From contig CAWJHE010000009.1 of assembly GCA_963842455.1 (NCBI GenBank), forward strand, positions 124,001 through 188,000: DNA of 64,000 bases, written 5' to 3'. Shown piece by piece: positions 1 to 8,670 of this stretch; within the stretch, counting starts at the first letter, position 1, and every line of letters starts with the position of its first letter. Origin of the DNA: CAWJHE01 sp963842455 (GTDB lineage Bacteria > Chloroflexota > Anaerolineae > Anaerolineales > UBA4823). The notes beneath the pieces were generated by a model, which made no database searches, had not been told where the DNA came from, and saw only the letters and a list, made by a program, of their open reading frames with translations. Position numbers and translations under genes: made by a program.

Positions 1-284
1 AGCTGGGCGTGTGAACAATCCAGCCCTTTCAAATCTGCGCCATTCAAGGCGATCAAGGCTGTTTTCCTCTTATCACCCTGGTTAACAACCAGGCCAGCAT
101 CATACAAAAAGTGGATCAGCACACTTTTTTCTTGGGCTTGAAGCATGCGCAGAGTCGCCATAGTCCGGGCACGGGCAATCTGGCTAATCCGCTCCTGATC
201 TGGAGCAGAAAAATATCCGCCGACTACCAGGTCACCGATCCACGAAAGATAAGCCGATAGAATTGCAGCGCTTTCAAGGTTCAT
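1..284 (-). CDS. Pentapeptide-repeat protein, N-terminal part (runs off window)
   Basis: The minus frame is open from an ATG at 284 to the window edge, about 94 codons. It overlaps the stop of the upstream amidohydrolase by four bases (ATGA), so the two are probably co-translated. The first ~70 residues are helical and include RARTMATLRML and HFLYDAGLV. At about residue 80 the sequence turns into LIALNGADLKGLD, which has the A(D/N)LxG period of pentapeptide repeats. Chloroflexota proteins with this helical head followed by a right-handed quadrilateral beta-helix are familiar to me, but their function is generally unknown. The repeat domain itself lies outside the window, so the call rests on the head and the first repeat. 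Confidence 0.6.
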   Translation of the reverse strand, partial: MNLESAAILSAYLSWIGDLVVGGYFSAPDQERISQIARARTMATLRMLQAQEKSVLIHFLYDAGLVVNQGDKRKTALIALNGADLKGLDCSHAQ

Positions 285-1807
285 TTTTCAAACACAATCT
301 CCCCACCAATAACCGTCTTCAGAACTGGAATATCCTTGATTCTCTCTGGTGAGACCTTGTAAGGATCGCCACCCAAGAGCACAAGATCGCCGAGCTTGCC
401 AATTTCCAAGCTGCCTTTTTCATGCTCTTCAAAAGAAAACCAGGCGCCGCCTTGCGTGGTTAAGCGCAGGGCAGTTTCAACAGAGATTCGCTCCTGGGAA
501 TTTGAATGGTTAACTGCACTATGAATACCCAACAGCGGTCGCAATGGGGTAACTGGTGCATCGGATCCAAAAGAGATTGGCAGGTTTGCATGCACAATCC
601 TGGAAACCGGGTCCACCCATTGAGCCCGTTCTTCTCCAACCACACGCGGGTATTCCTCGCCATCATGAGGCCAAAAATGGTTAAATGCAGGCTGCATTGC
701 CAGGCCAACACCTAAGCGGAGAGCACGCTCAGCCTGACCCTCAGCTGGCAGCTCAAAGTGCTCAATCCGATGACGGTGATCGCGCCTGGGAACTGTACGC
801 AAAGCCTTTTCATAAGCATTGAGAGTCTGTTCGATCGCGGCGCTGCCGACACAATGTAAGGCAATCTGTAAGCCTGCCCGGTGGGCATTCATAACAAACA
901 GTTCTAAATCCTCATCTTTCCAATACAACACTCCTTTTGTATCAGGCTGGTCGGCATAAGGTTCCAGTAAGGCAGCCGTATGGGGTCCGAAGTCGCCATC
1001 CACAATCATAGAACCACAGCCGCCGATCTGCCGCAAACCTAAGGACAGGACTGCTTGTACATCCCTGGTTTGGCTATAGGGAACGATACGCAAGGGAGCC
1101 AACTCCAGATTATTCAAAATTGCACGCACCTCAGGCAGCTCTTCCAGGGCGTGTAACGTGGTAATCCCACCAGAAATGGCGTCATGGGCTGCACGCGAAA
1201 TCGCCTGCTCAACACTCACCCGGTAGATAAATGCCGGCCATAGGACCTCGCCTGCCACTGCATTGACCTGACCGGTGATCACACCAGTAAAATTACCGGA
1301 CGGGTCGAGCTGTCGCCCAGGAAGGTCTTCAGAAATACTTAATAAATTTAATCCTGCCTGGTTAATCCCTGCCCAGTGTCCAGTACGCTCCATAATATAA
1401 ACTGGACGTCCTTCAGAAGCCCGGTCTAATTCTTCAGCCAATGGAAAGCGATTTTCCGCCATTAACTCCGGGGCAAATTGAGTAGCAAAAACCAGGTAAT
1501 CAGCCGGTTTGCCAGAGGCTTCAGCAGAAATTTTCGTAAATACATCCCCCAGGCTTCTGCATTCTTCGAGATTTAAAGCCAGCATAGCCATGCCCGCTGC
1601 ACTGAAATGCACATGTGTATCGATAAAGCCCGGTGTAATAACAGCCCCTTGTGCATCCAGGATCTGATTTTTCTCCCATCCTGAAGGTTCTCCATCCAAA
1701 GATACGATCCTGCCTGCTCGAATACCAATACGATGGGCAATGGGATATTCCGGATTGAGTGTATAGATATGAGCATTCTGGATAAAGATCGAGCCTTGAA
1801 ATTGCAT
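281..1807 (-). CDS. YtcJ-like metal-dependent amidohydrolase
   Basis: This 508-residue protein belongs to the amidohydrolase superfamily, YtcJ-like subgroup, which hydrolyses amide or ester bonds with one or two metals in a TIM barrel. Visible landmarks are the N-terminal beta-sandwich ending in the metal motif DTHVHF near residue 64, a histidine-bearing strand LHCVG, HRIEHFE, and the late Asp in FGSDAPV. The C-terminal GKLGDLVLLGGDP is the usual return to the sandwich domain. The start is ATG at 1807, preceded by a strong AGGAGG. It is the last complete gene of an operon with a peptide-type ABC importer, which suggests that it processes an imported N-acylated compound. The substrate cannot be named. 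Confidence 0.85.
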   Translation of the reverse strand: MQFQGSIFIQNAHIYTLNPEYPIAHRIGIRAGRIVSLDGEPSGWEKNQILDAQGAVITPGFIDTHVHFSAAGMAMLALNLEECRSLGDVFTKISAEASGKPADYLVFATQFAPELMAENRFPLAEELDRASEGRPVYIMERTGHWAGINQAGLNLLSISEDLPGRQLDPSGNFTGVITGQVNAVAGEVLWPAFIYRVSVEQAISRAAHDAISGGITTLHALEELPEVRAILNNLELAPLRIVPYSQTRDVQAVLSLGLRQIGGCGSMIVDGDFGPHTAALLEPYADQPDTKGVLYWKDEDLELFVMNAHRAGLQIALHCVGSAAIEQTLNAYEKALRTVPRRDHRHRIEHFELPAEGQAERALRLGVGLAMQPAFNHFWPHDGEEYPRVVGEERAQWVDPVSRIVHANLPISFGSDAPVTPLRPLLGIHSAVNHSNSQERISVETALRLTTQGGAWFSFEEHEKGSLEIGKLGDLVLLGGDPYKVSPERIKDIPVLKTVIGGEIVFEK

Positions 1808-2691
1808 TATTTTCCTCCTACCAGGGTAGTTGTTCTGGATACAGCATCACTGATTCCATCCCCAATTAAGTTTACGGATAGAATGGTAAAGAATATCCCC
1901 ATGCCAGGAAAGACGGTTAACCACCAGGCCTGACGAATAAATTTTTGCCCGGTGTTTAGCATCGCACCCCACTCCGGAGTCGGTGGCTGTCCGCCCAAAC
2001 CCAAGAAGCTCAGTGCTGCGCCTGCTAAAATAGCATTCCCGACGCCCAAACTGGCTAGAACCAGCAAGGTGCGTAGGGTGTTCGGTAAGACATGTCGAGT
2101 CAAGATGCCAAAATTTGAGCTGCCAAGTGCTTTCGCTGCCGAAATATATTCCATTTCCCGGATTTGCAGCACGTTACTGCGCGTGACACGCATAAAGGAT
2201 GGAATAAAGGATACCCCAACCGCAATCATGGTGTTCGTAACCCCTGGTCCTAGAATGGCTACAACAGTCAGCGCCAGCAAAATATCGGGGAAAGCCAGCA
2301 ATACATCAACAAACCAGGAAACGAAAGAATCTAACCAACCTCCCAGGTAACCGGAAATAAGCCCAAGAAATATCCCCACCACTGCTCCCAAGGTGACTGC
2401 AACCAGGCCAACCTGTAAGGAAATCCTTCCGCCATACAAGAACCGGGTAAAAACATCACGCCCGATATTGTCGCTCCCCATTAGAAATTCCGGACCCGGC
2501 GGTTGTAATGCCTGGGAAGGGTTGACCGCGATCGGGTCCTTGCTGGTTAATAGCGGCGCTGCCACACAGGCGCTGACCAAAAGGATCAAAATAGTTAAGC
2601 CAATCAGCGCGCTTCGACTGCGCAAAAACCTGATGATAGTTCTGCCGCCAGGCGAATTCGGGTCAACCAAAGGTAGTCGAGAAATTTTCAT
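1807..2691 (-). CDS. ABC importer permease, DppC/OppC type
   Basis: A 294-residue inner-membrane permease of the peptide/nickel/opine family. It has the usual OppC N-terminal cytoplasmic segment, a first membrane helix at about residues 32-50, a periplasmic loop containing GSDNIGRDVFTR, and the BPD transport core with about five more helices. The ATPase-coupling EAA loop reads EYISAAKALGSSNFGIL. It overlaps the permease upstream by four bases and its own stop touches the amidohydrolase start, so translation is tightly coupled. No dedicated ATPase gene (DppD/DppF) is present in the visible operon, so the energising subunits must be encoded elsewhere. Confidence 0.9.
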   Translation of the reverse strand: MKISRLPLVDPNSPGGRTIIRFLRSRSALIGLTILILLVSACVAAPLLTSKDPIAVNPSQALQPPGPEFLMGSDNIGRDVFTRFLYGGRISLQVGLVAVTLGAVVGIFLGLISGYLGGWLDSFVSWFVDVLLAFPDILLALTVVAILGPGVTNTMIAVGVSFIPSFMRVTRSNVLQIREMEYISAAKALGSSNFGILTRHVLPNTLRTLLVLASLGVGNAILAGAALSFLGLGGQPPTPEWGAMLNTGQKFIRQAWWLTVFPGMGIFFTILSVNLIGDGISDAVSRTTTLVGGK

Positions 2692-3614
2692 CTCAATCGT
2701 ATCTGTGGATTGATGACTGCATAAAGCATATCTGTAAAGGTATTAATTAGCACATAGATAGTAGCCGTTACCAAAACGACCCCCTGCACCATAGGGTAAT
2801 CACGCGCAGCGATCGCATTGACCGCCAGCCTGCCGATCCCCTGGCGGGCAAAAATCGATTCAACCACGGTCGAACCGGCTAATAGATAACCCATTTGCAA
2901 GCCAATAAAGGTGATCACCGGAATCAATGCATTTCGCAAACCGTGATGCATAATCACCAGAAACTCTCTCAATCCCTTGGCGCGGGCAGTAATAATGTAT
3001 TCTTTATATAACACATCCAACATACTCGCCCGCACCACCCGTGAAATGACAGCTGCCTCGGGCAAGGCCAATGTTAACGCAGGCAAGACCAGGCTTTCTA
3101 GGCTATTGCCGGTGGATGTACTGGGAAGCCAACCTAATCGAACCGAAATAAAAAAGATCAGCAGCAAGCCAAGCCAGAAAGTAGGGATTGACATGCCGCT
3201 GACCGATAAGATCATCAATGCAGAATCCAGCCAGGAGCCCTGTTTCGTAGCAGCCAACAATCCAAATAATAGACCGAAAATGGCAGCCAGGAGCAGCGCC
3301 GAAAATGCTAATTGAATGGTGCTGGGGAGTTGCTCCCCAATCGCGCGTGCTACAGGAACCTGATTACGCAGTGATTGACCCAAATCTCCTCGTAAGGCTC
3401 TACGCAAATAATTCCAATATTGCACGTGAATAGGGTCATTAAGACCTAGTTTTTGACGCAACTCCGCCGCTTGTTCAGCAGACACTTTCTGCCTGCCGGT
3501 CATGGCGGTTACCGGATCACCTGGTACCAAATGGATGATCGAAAAAACCAGCACCGACACGCCAAACAGTACCAGCAGAGAAGTCAACAAGCGGCGGAGT
3601 AAGTATGTGTACAA
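2688..3614 (-). CDS. ABC importer permease, DppB/OppB type
   Basis: A 308-residue permease that pairs with the DppC-like protein. The N-terminus (YLLRRLLTSLLVLFGVS), the phrase HLVPGDPV in the first loop and the coupling loop YIITARAKGLREF are standard for DppB. Six membrane segments are visible. The apparent initiation codon is TTG at 3614, nine bases after the binding-protein stop. The local Shine-Dalgarno is weak, so translational coupling to the upstream gene is likely. The length is normal for the family. Confidence 0.9.
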   Translation of the reverse strand: MYTYLLRRLLTSLLVLFGVSVLVFSIIHLVPGDPVTAMTGRQKVSAEQAAELRQKLGLNDPIHVQYWNYLRRALRGDLGQSLRNQVPVARAIGEQLPSTIQLAFSALLLAAIFGLLFGLLAATKQGSWLDSALMILSVSGMSIPTFWLGLLLIFFISVRLGWLPSTSTGNSLESLVLPALTLALPEAAVISRVVRASMLDVLYKEYIITARAKGLREFLVIMHHGLRNALIPVITFIGLQMGYLLAGSTVVESIFARQGIGRLAVNAIAARDYPMVQGVVLVTATIYVLINTFTDMLYAVINPQIRLR

Positions 3615-3623
3615 TGGCCAGGA

Positions 3624-5309
3624 TTATTCTGTTATCTGGATTCCATAAAGCCAGGGATAACCCTCTACATCAAAGGAAAAACCCTGTACAACCGGGGCCA
3701 GAATAAAGACCCGATTGTAATTATGCACTGGAATGATTAAAGCATTCTCCATAATAATTTGCTGTACAGTTTCGTAATCAGCCTTGCGCTGGTCGCGATC
3801 TGTCTGCGTTTGAGCATCATTGAGGGCTGCATCCAGGTCTGAATTTCTGAAACGGGTAAACGACGAACCGCCATCAATATTGGCAGAATTGTAAACAATA
3901 TTCAAAACCCCAGGATCAATACTGACCCAGCCCATATTGAGCAAGTTATGCTCTCCGGCGCTGCCAGCCGCGAAAATACCTGCATCATCCATGGTACGAA
4001 TATTGACTTCAAAACCTGCCTGCTGCAAATAAGCCGCCAGCAGTTCCATGAAGGCTTCTTCATAAGCCGGGATCGCCAGGTATTCAAGCGCCAGGTTTTC
4101 GCCATCCTTTTCACGAATGCCATCACCATTGCTATCAACCCAACCTGCTTCATCCAGAAGCTGTGCTGCTTTTGCAGGATCGTAGCGGTATAAATCAGCA
4201 GCCTGTTGGTTAAAACTCCAGGTGGTGGGAGATAACACGCTATGCGCTGCACTGCCCAGGCGGTTGAACGCCGTCTGCGCCAATTCTTCCTGGTTGACTG
4301 CATATACCATTGCCTGGCGTACGCGCAGGTCATCGGTAGGTGTTTTTTCAGTATTGATCATCATGTGCGAAGGCATTCCCGGAGATGAGAAGGTCTGGAT
4401 TACAGCCTTACCACCATCTTCCAGGGCTACCGCATCCAGAGCCGGCGGCTCTTCAGCGATTAAGATTTCTCCAGTTTCCAGGGCAGTCAGACGGGTAGCC
4501 GCCTCGGGAAGGATCCTGAAGACTGCTTTTTCTACAGCAGCTGGACCTTGTTGTGTTGAAAATTCTGGCGCCCAGTTATATTCCGGGTTACGAACCAGGA
4601 CGATCTGTTCCTGGGCGGTCCATTCTGAAAACATAAACGGGCCTGTGCCGGTCGGGTTACGCCCATAATCTGAGCCATATTGCTCCAGAGCAGCCGGCGA
4701 TGAAATTCCTAGCCATGGGCGCGACACATCATTTAGGAAGGTTGGATACGGCGCAGAGAATTTCACCGTGATGGCATAATCACTGTCCACAATGCTTTCG
4801 GAGTAATTTGCCAACATGGTTTTTCCGCCAGAGGTTTCCACATCGTTGACAATATGGTCAAATGTGGCTTTAACAGCTGCTGCGTTGAAAGGCGTGCCAT
4901 CGTGAAAATTGACATCCTGGCGCAAGGTGAAGGCAAATTCAGTAAATTCAGCGTTGGGAGACCATTCTGTCGCCAACCCGGGATACAGCTCCCCCTGAGG
5001 GTCCATTGCAACCAGGGTATCGAAGATATTCATGACCACAAACTGCTCAGCGATATAAACAGCATCGCCTGGGTCAAGTGTCTCCGGTTCGACCGAAATA
5101 CCAACAGTCAGGGTTCCCCCACTTGCTTCAGGGGGCATCGGTTCCTCTACTAATGGTTTGGTTTCTACAACTACCGGTGCGGTCTCCTCCACCGCCGGTT
5201 GGGTTACTGCAGGGGCTGGCGTAGCTGCTGGTGCGCAAGCAGCCATCCAAGAACTCAACAGTACCAACAACAAAAAAACTGGGATCCATTCTTTCCTATA
5301 CTTATTCAT
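3624..5309 (-). CDS. Peptide/nickel-type ABC substrate-binding lipoprotein (SBP family 5)
   Basis: A 561-residue lipoprotein. The signal peptide ends in a lipobox (WMAAC at about residue 25), followed by a Thr/Pro/Ala/Val-rich linker of about 35 residues and the family 5 fold. Landmarks are VEPETLDPGDA near the start of the mature domain, DVNFHDGTPFNAAAVK, and TGPFMFSEW. The protein would sit on the outer face of the membrane and hand a peptide-like or N-substituted solute to the DppBC-like permeases encoded just downstream. It is the first gene of the operon, and the ~200 bases to the divergent SDR gene must hold its promoter. The ligand is not predictable from sequence. Confidence 0.9.
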   Translation of the reverse strand: MNKYRKEWIPVFLLLVLLSSWMAACAPAATPAPAVTQPAVEETAPVVVETKPLVEEPMPPEASGGTLTVGISVEPETLDPGDAVYIAEQFVVMNIFDTLVAMDPQGELYPGLATEWSPNAEFTEFAFTLRQDVNFHDGTPFNAAAVKATFDHIVNDVETSGGKTMLANYSESIVDSDYAITVKFSAPYPTFLNDVSRPWLGISSPAALEQYGSDYGRNPTGTGPFMFSEWTAQEQIVLVRNPEYNWAPEFSTQQGPAAVEKAVFRILPEAATRLTALETGEILIAEEPPALDAVALEDGGKAVIQTFSSPGMPSHMMINTEKTPTDDLRVRQAMVYAVNQEELAQTAFNRLGSAAHSVLSPTTWSFNQQAADLYRYDPAKAAQLLDEAGWVDSNGDGIREKDGENLALEYLAIPAYEEAFMELLAAYLQQAGFEVNIRTMDDAGIFAAGSAGEHNLLNMGWVSIDPGVLNIVYNSANIDGGSSFTRFRNSDLDAALNDAQTQTDRDQRKADYETVQQIIMENALIIPVHNYNRVFILAPVVQGFSFDVEGYPWLYGIQITE

Positions 5310-5421
5310 TCTCCTGCCTCCTTTGGAATATATGTATTCAAAAATTATACTTTAATTTTCCTGATCAATGGTTTCTGCAGGAAATTCATTCCTGTGACTG
5401 ACTTGTTTTCCGGGATAAAAT

Positions 5422-5450
5422 TTAATGTGCTCTCACCACACTGATATAAT
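5422..5450 (+). promoter_or_regulatory. Possible sigma-70 promoter for the SDR gene
   Basis: A perfect TATAAT lies at 5445-5450, 64 bases before the start codon of the downstream SDR gene. The hexamer 17 bases upstream (TTAATG, position 5422) is a poor -35 match. The site lies in the divergent intergenic region between the binding-protein gene and the SDR gene. Confidence 0.3.
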
Positions 5451-5513
5451 TGCACTGAATGACCAATCATAACCAGAACTGACAGACAATCATAGAACTG
5501 GGAGAAAATCGCT

Positions 5514-6527
5514 ATGCGCGTATTATTTGTCGGGGGTACTGGCATTATCAGCTCAGCCTGTTCTCGTTTGGCTCTGCAGCGTGGTATTGATTTATATCTG
5601 CTCAACCGGGGAGAGAGTAAACGATCTGTACCTGAAGGCGCCAGGTCTCTCGTCGCAGATATCCAAAATCCCAAATCCGTAGAAGCAGCATTAGGCAACC
5701 TGAATTTTGACGCTATCGTAGAGTGGGTAGCCTACACCCCATTGCATATTCAAAGGGACATTGAGCTGTTTCGACGCCGGACAGGACAGTATGTTTTTAT
5801 CAGTTCGGCTTCAGCCTACCAAAAACCACCAGCCTTTTTACCCATTACGGAAAGTACACCGTTAGAAAATCCCTTTTGGGAGTATTCGCGCCAAAAAGCT
5901 GCCTGTGAGGCTTTTTTGCAGGAAACGGGTCGTAACGATGCTTTCCCATACACCATCGTCCGCCCTTCGCACACTTATGACCGGACCCTGTTGCCCTTCC
6001 ATGATGGGTACACGACTGTAGCCCGCATGCGCGCTGGAAAACCCGTGGTCGTTCATGGGGATGGCGCCTCTCTATGGACATTGACGCATCATGCCGATTT
6101 TGCTGTGGGGATGATTGGTTTGTTGGGTAATCCTCATGCCTTGGGAAATAGCTTTCATATCACATCGGATGAATGGCTCAGTTGGAATCAGATTTATCGG
6201 ATTGTGGCTAAGGCAGCTGGTGTAGAACCGTACCTGGTTCATGTACCATCCGAAGTAATCGCCGCTTTCGATGCCGAATGGGGCGATTCCCTTTTGGGCG
6301 ACAAATCACACAGCGTGATCTTCGATAATAGCAAAATCCGCCGCCTGGTTCCCGATTTTAAAGCAACTATCCCGTTTTGGAAAGGCGCCCAAGAAATAAT
6401 GGCTTGGTATGATGCTGACCCGCTCCGCCAGCAGGCAGATCCTTACATGGATGGAATACAAGATCGGATCATCGCATCTATGGAGAAGATTTCTGCCTTC
6501 TTTGCACCAGCAATAAAGCCAGGATGA
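5514..6527 (+). CDS. NAD-dependent epimerase/dehydratase (extended SDR)
   Basis: A 337-residue extended short-chain dehydrogenase. The N-terminal Rossmann motif is FVGGTGIISSA (residues 4-14), and the active-site YxxxK is seen in YSRQK at about residue 124. The overall pattern (VEWVAY after the third strand, VRPSHTYD) resembles the CSP41/epimerase subgroup, whose members include nucleotide-sugar epimerases and RNA-binding relatives. A weak GGGAG lies ~11 bases before the ATG. It is divergent from the ABC operon, and its 3' end overlaps the convergent membrane-protein gene by 50 bases. The substrate is unknown. Confidence 0.8.
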   Translation: MRVLFVGGTGIISSACSRLALQRGIDLYLLNRGESKRSVPEGARSLVADIQNPKSVEAALGNLNFDAIVEWVAYTPLHIQRDIELFRRRTGQYVFISSASAYQKPPAFLPITESTPLENPFWEYSRQKAACEAFLQETGRNDAFPYTIVRPSHTYDRTLLPFHDGYTTVARMRAGKPVVVHGDGASLWTLTHHADFAVGMIGLLGNPHALGNSFHITSDEWLSWNQIYRIVAKAAGVEPYLVHVPSEVIAAFDAEWGDSLLGDKSHSVIFDNSKIRRLVPDFKATIPFWKGAQEIMAWYDADPLRQQADPYMDGIQDRIIASMEKISAFFAPAIKPG

Positions 6528-6855
6528 TCACCCAAACGCTATTACGAATCGTCATTGCCATCAAGCTATCCGGCGCCACGACATCCTTGTATGCTGTGAG
6601 TAAAACCAACATCACAATCGCATGCGCCCCCAGAGTGGCAATTGCCAGAGAACGCGCCCAACGACTATTTCTCCAAATCATCACGGCAGTGAACAGGAAA
6701 GTAACCACCCCCATCACAAAATTATAAATGAGTAACCAGTCAATGACATAGTAATCCTGGACTTTCCCTAACAACACCTGCCCTCCCGCAAAAATTGCCA
6801 TGGCTCCGATAATCCAGGCTAAAACAGCAGCAATTTTGTTGATGTATGGATTCAT
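6478..6855 (-). CDS. Small four-helix membrane protein, unknown
   Basis: A 125-residue protein that is almost entirely hydrophobic. Four membrane segments can be seen, at about residues 8-28, 42-62, 68-86 and 97-117, with basic patches (WRNSRWAR and the tail QRRQKSS) that would face the cytoplasm. No catalytic motif is recognised. It is the last of three consecutive minus-strand genes for small membrane proteins. Its 3' end overlaps the convergent SDR gene by 50 bases. The start ATG at 6855 follows GAGGAGAG. Confidence 0.6.
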   Translation of the reverse strand: MNPYINKIAAVLAWIIGAMAIFAGGQVLLGKVQDYYVIDWLLIYNFVMGVVTFLFTAVMIWRNSRWARSLAIATLGAHAIVMLVLLTAYKDVVAPDSLMAMTIRNSVWVIILALLLVQRRQKSSP

Positions 6856-6867
6856 TGACTCTCCTCT

Positions 6868-7368
6868 TCACCGCTGTCGGTGGATAACTTGCCCAAAATA
6901 ATGAAGACTGGCAGATGAGAGGGCGCCGCCTATTCCCAAGTACATAGCTGCCAGCAATGGTTTAGGGATAGGTGAGTAGATCCGCAAGAAAATACCCAGG
7001 CTCATCATAAATGCCACCAAAGGATAACTTGTCCATTCCTGAAAAGCAAACAGACAGATTTTTTCAGAAACAATCTTACGAATCCTGTAGATATTCTTTT
7101 TTGCCAACCTTGAAAAACCGAAAAAATAGATGCCTGCCGCCAAAACCAGACCTACCAGAATCAACCAGAAGGAGGTGGAAAGGGGGATCAAAGCAAACCA
7201 GCGCGTTGCAAAACTGATCAGTAGCAGCCCCGCACCCAGCCATACCAGCCCGGCCAAAAAATACAGCCAAACTTCATTGACTCCAGGTTTTAGTTTTTGT
7301 AGATTTTTAAGCACCAATGGCCTCGAACACCTTACAACCTTCACCAAAGATTTCTTGACCAGGAACAC
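6868..7368 (-). CDS. Membrane protein of a widespread uncharacterised family
   Basis: Up to 166 residues with four membrane segments, at about residues 34-52, 60-82, 112-130 and 138-155. The pattern 'Leu-rich membrane entry, short loop, AKKNIYRIRKI, then CLFAFQEWTSYPLVAFMM' matches a conserved bacterial family of unknown function that I recognise by shape. The printed start is a GTG at 7368 with AGGAGT almost touching it. An internal GTG or TTG in the following ~20 codons is equally possible, so the first residues are uncertain. It lies between two other membrane-protein genes on the same strand. Confidence 0.55.
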   Translation of the reverse strand: MFLVKKSLVKVVRCSRPLVLKNLQKLKPGVNEVWLYFLAGLVWLGAGLLLISFATRWFALIPLSTSFWLILVGLVLAAGIYFFGFSRLAKKNIYRIRKIVSEKICLFAFQEWTSYPLVAFMMSLGIFLRIYSPIPKPLLAAMYLGIGGALSSASLHYFGQVIHRQR

Positions 7369-7435
7369 ACTCCTGAAACATATTTTTGAGCTTTCTATTG
7401 CCAGAATGCGCCAATAGAAATATCCTTACATGCGA

Positions 7436-8218
7436 TTAATGATCAGCCGTCAGCAAACGTTTTCCGCCTGGTGTCAAGAAGTAAACTAATAACAGCGTGC
7501 TGATAATCGGAGCAGGCAAGAACATCGAAAAGCGACCAATGCGAAAAACATCTGTGAGCCCTACCGGAAAACCACCCAGCATCGACATCAGAGCAGCAAA
7601 AATACCAATATACAAAGTCCAGGATTTACGTTTAATCAAGGCAAAGATGAATACCGCCCATGCCACTGCTCCCCACCAGTTTAACATTTGCGCCATGGTG
7701 TACATCGCATTAGGAAAACTTTCCTGAACAGTCTGGAGGCGGGAAATTGCCCCTACGCCATCCATGTAAGTTAGAACATAGGCTAATCCGGAAATAAATG
7801 CTACTGCTATCACCTTTTTATCCACGCCGCCGATGAACAGCATTCCAAACCAAAGCACAAAAGCGATTAAGAACACCCACACTGTCGGGAACGGCAAGCC
7901 AATACTTGCAGGCGGGATAATCGGGAAAAAGCCAGATAAGATTTGCATGGTAGCGGCGATCGTACCCAGGAACCAGGCCCAATCTTGCTTCTTCAAGAAA
8001 CCATAGAACGCAACGCCCCATATCGCCCCGCCGGTAATACCGATCCATCCTAGTAAAGCAAAGACAATTCGCACGGTAATCGCCTCGTCCGGCCTACCTT
8101 CGAGAATTTTGCCTTCGATTGTCGGGTTATAAATGCTCGACATTAAGTACATGATCAACAAGCCAGTTAAAAATCCCACAATTGATAACACGGTTCCAAG
8201 TTGGTAGTTTTTTTTCAT
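7436..8218 (-). CDS. Polytopic membrane protein, unknown
   Basis: A 260-residue protein with about seven membrane segments separated by short loops. The N-terminus (MKKNYQLGTVLSIVGFLTGLL) begins the first helix at once, so there is no cleavable signal. No transport or enzyme signature is visible. It is the first gene of a three-gene minus-strand group of membrane proteins. The start ATG at 8218 follows a purine-rich AGGAGAAACTAA. No function is assigned. Confidence 0.6.
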   Translation of the reverse strand: MKKNYQLGTVLSIVGFLTGLLIMYLMSSIYNPTIEGKILEGRPDEAITVRIVFALLGWIGITGGAIWGVAFYGFLKKQDWAWFLGTIAATMQILSGFFPIIPPASIGLPFPTVWVFLIAFVLWFGMLFIGGVDKKVIAVAFISGLAYVLTYMDGVGAISRLQTVQESFPNAMYTMAQMLNWWGAVAWAVFIFALIKRKSWTLYIGIFAALMSMLGGFPVGLTDVFRIGRFSMFLPAPIISTLLLVYFLTPGGKRLLTADH

Positions 8219-8345
8219 TTAGTTTCTCCTGTTTTTTTACTTTATGGATTCTAGTTCATCCCAAGGAATAATTCCAGTTTTGCCAATTAATATTTCTCGA
8301 GATATTCTCCAAACATAAGCATACCCATAAACCATGAGAAAATAA

Positions 8346-8663
8346 AATACTTTTGTCGAATTTGCTTTCGCTCCTCAAAACAAAGTGGAAACCGATTTTA
8401 AAAAGCTTAAGGCCCCACCGATCTGGTACGATTTGTTGCATATTCTGGATTTATTAACTAATTTCACCTGGCTATTCCAGGATCAGCGCCTGCAAGAAAT
8501 GTTAGGCCTGCTTCAGAGCAAAGCCGATAACAAAGGTCGCTTCACTCCAGAGTCTATCTGGATGGTATGGAAGGATTGGGAATTTGGACAGAAAAAGCAG
8601 CCCTCTACCTGGATGACATTGCTTGCCACAAGAATACTGATTCGGACAGGTCAAAACCATTAA
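8346..8663 (+). pseudogene. 3' remnant of a larger protein gene (relic)
   Basis: An open plus frame from 8346 to the stop at 8661-8663 encodes ~105 residues with convincing protein texture, including PPIWYDLLHILDLL, RFTPESIWMVWKDWEFGQKK and WMTLLATRIL. I associate this ending with the C-terminus of long uncharacterised Anaerolineae proteins of the squalene-cyclase/prenyltransferase-fold type. Upstream there is an in-frame TAA (8343), no ribosome-binding site and no continuation of the protein. The body of the gene is therefore gone. It sits between two minus-strand gene groups, at a likely rearrangement point. The family call is a recollection, not a search result. Confidence 0.45.
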
Positions 8664-8670
8664 AGTACGG

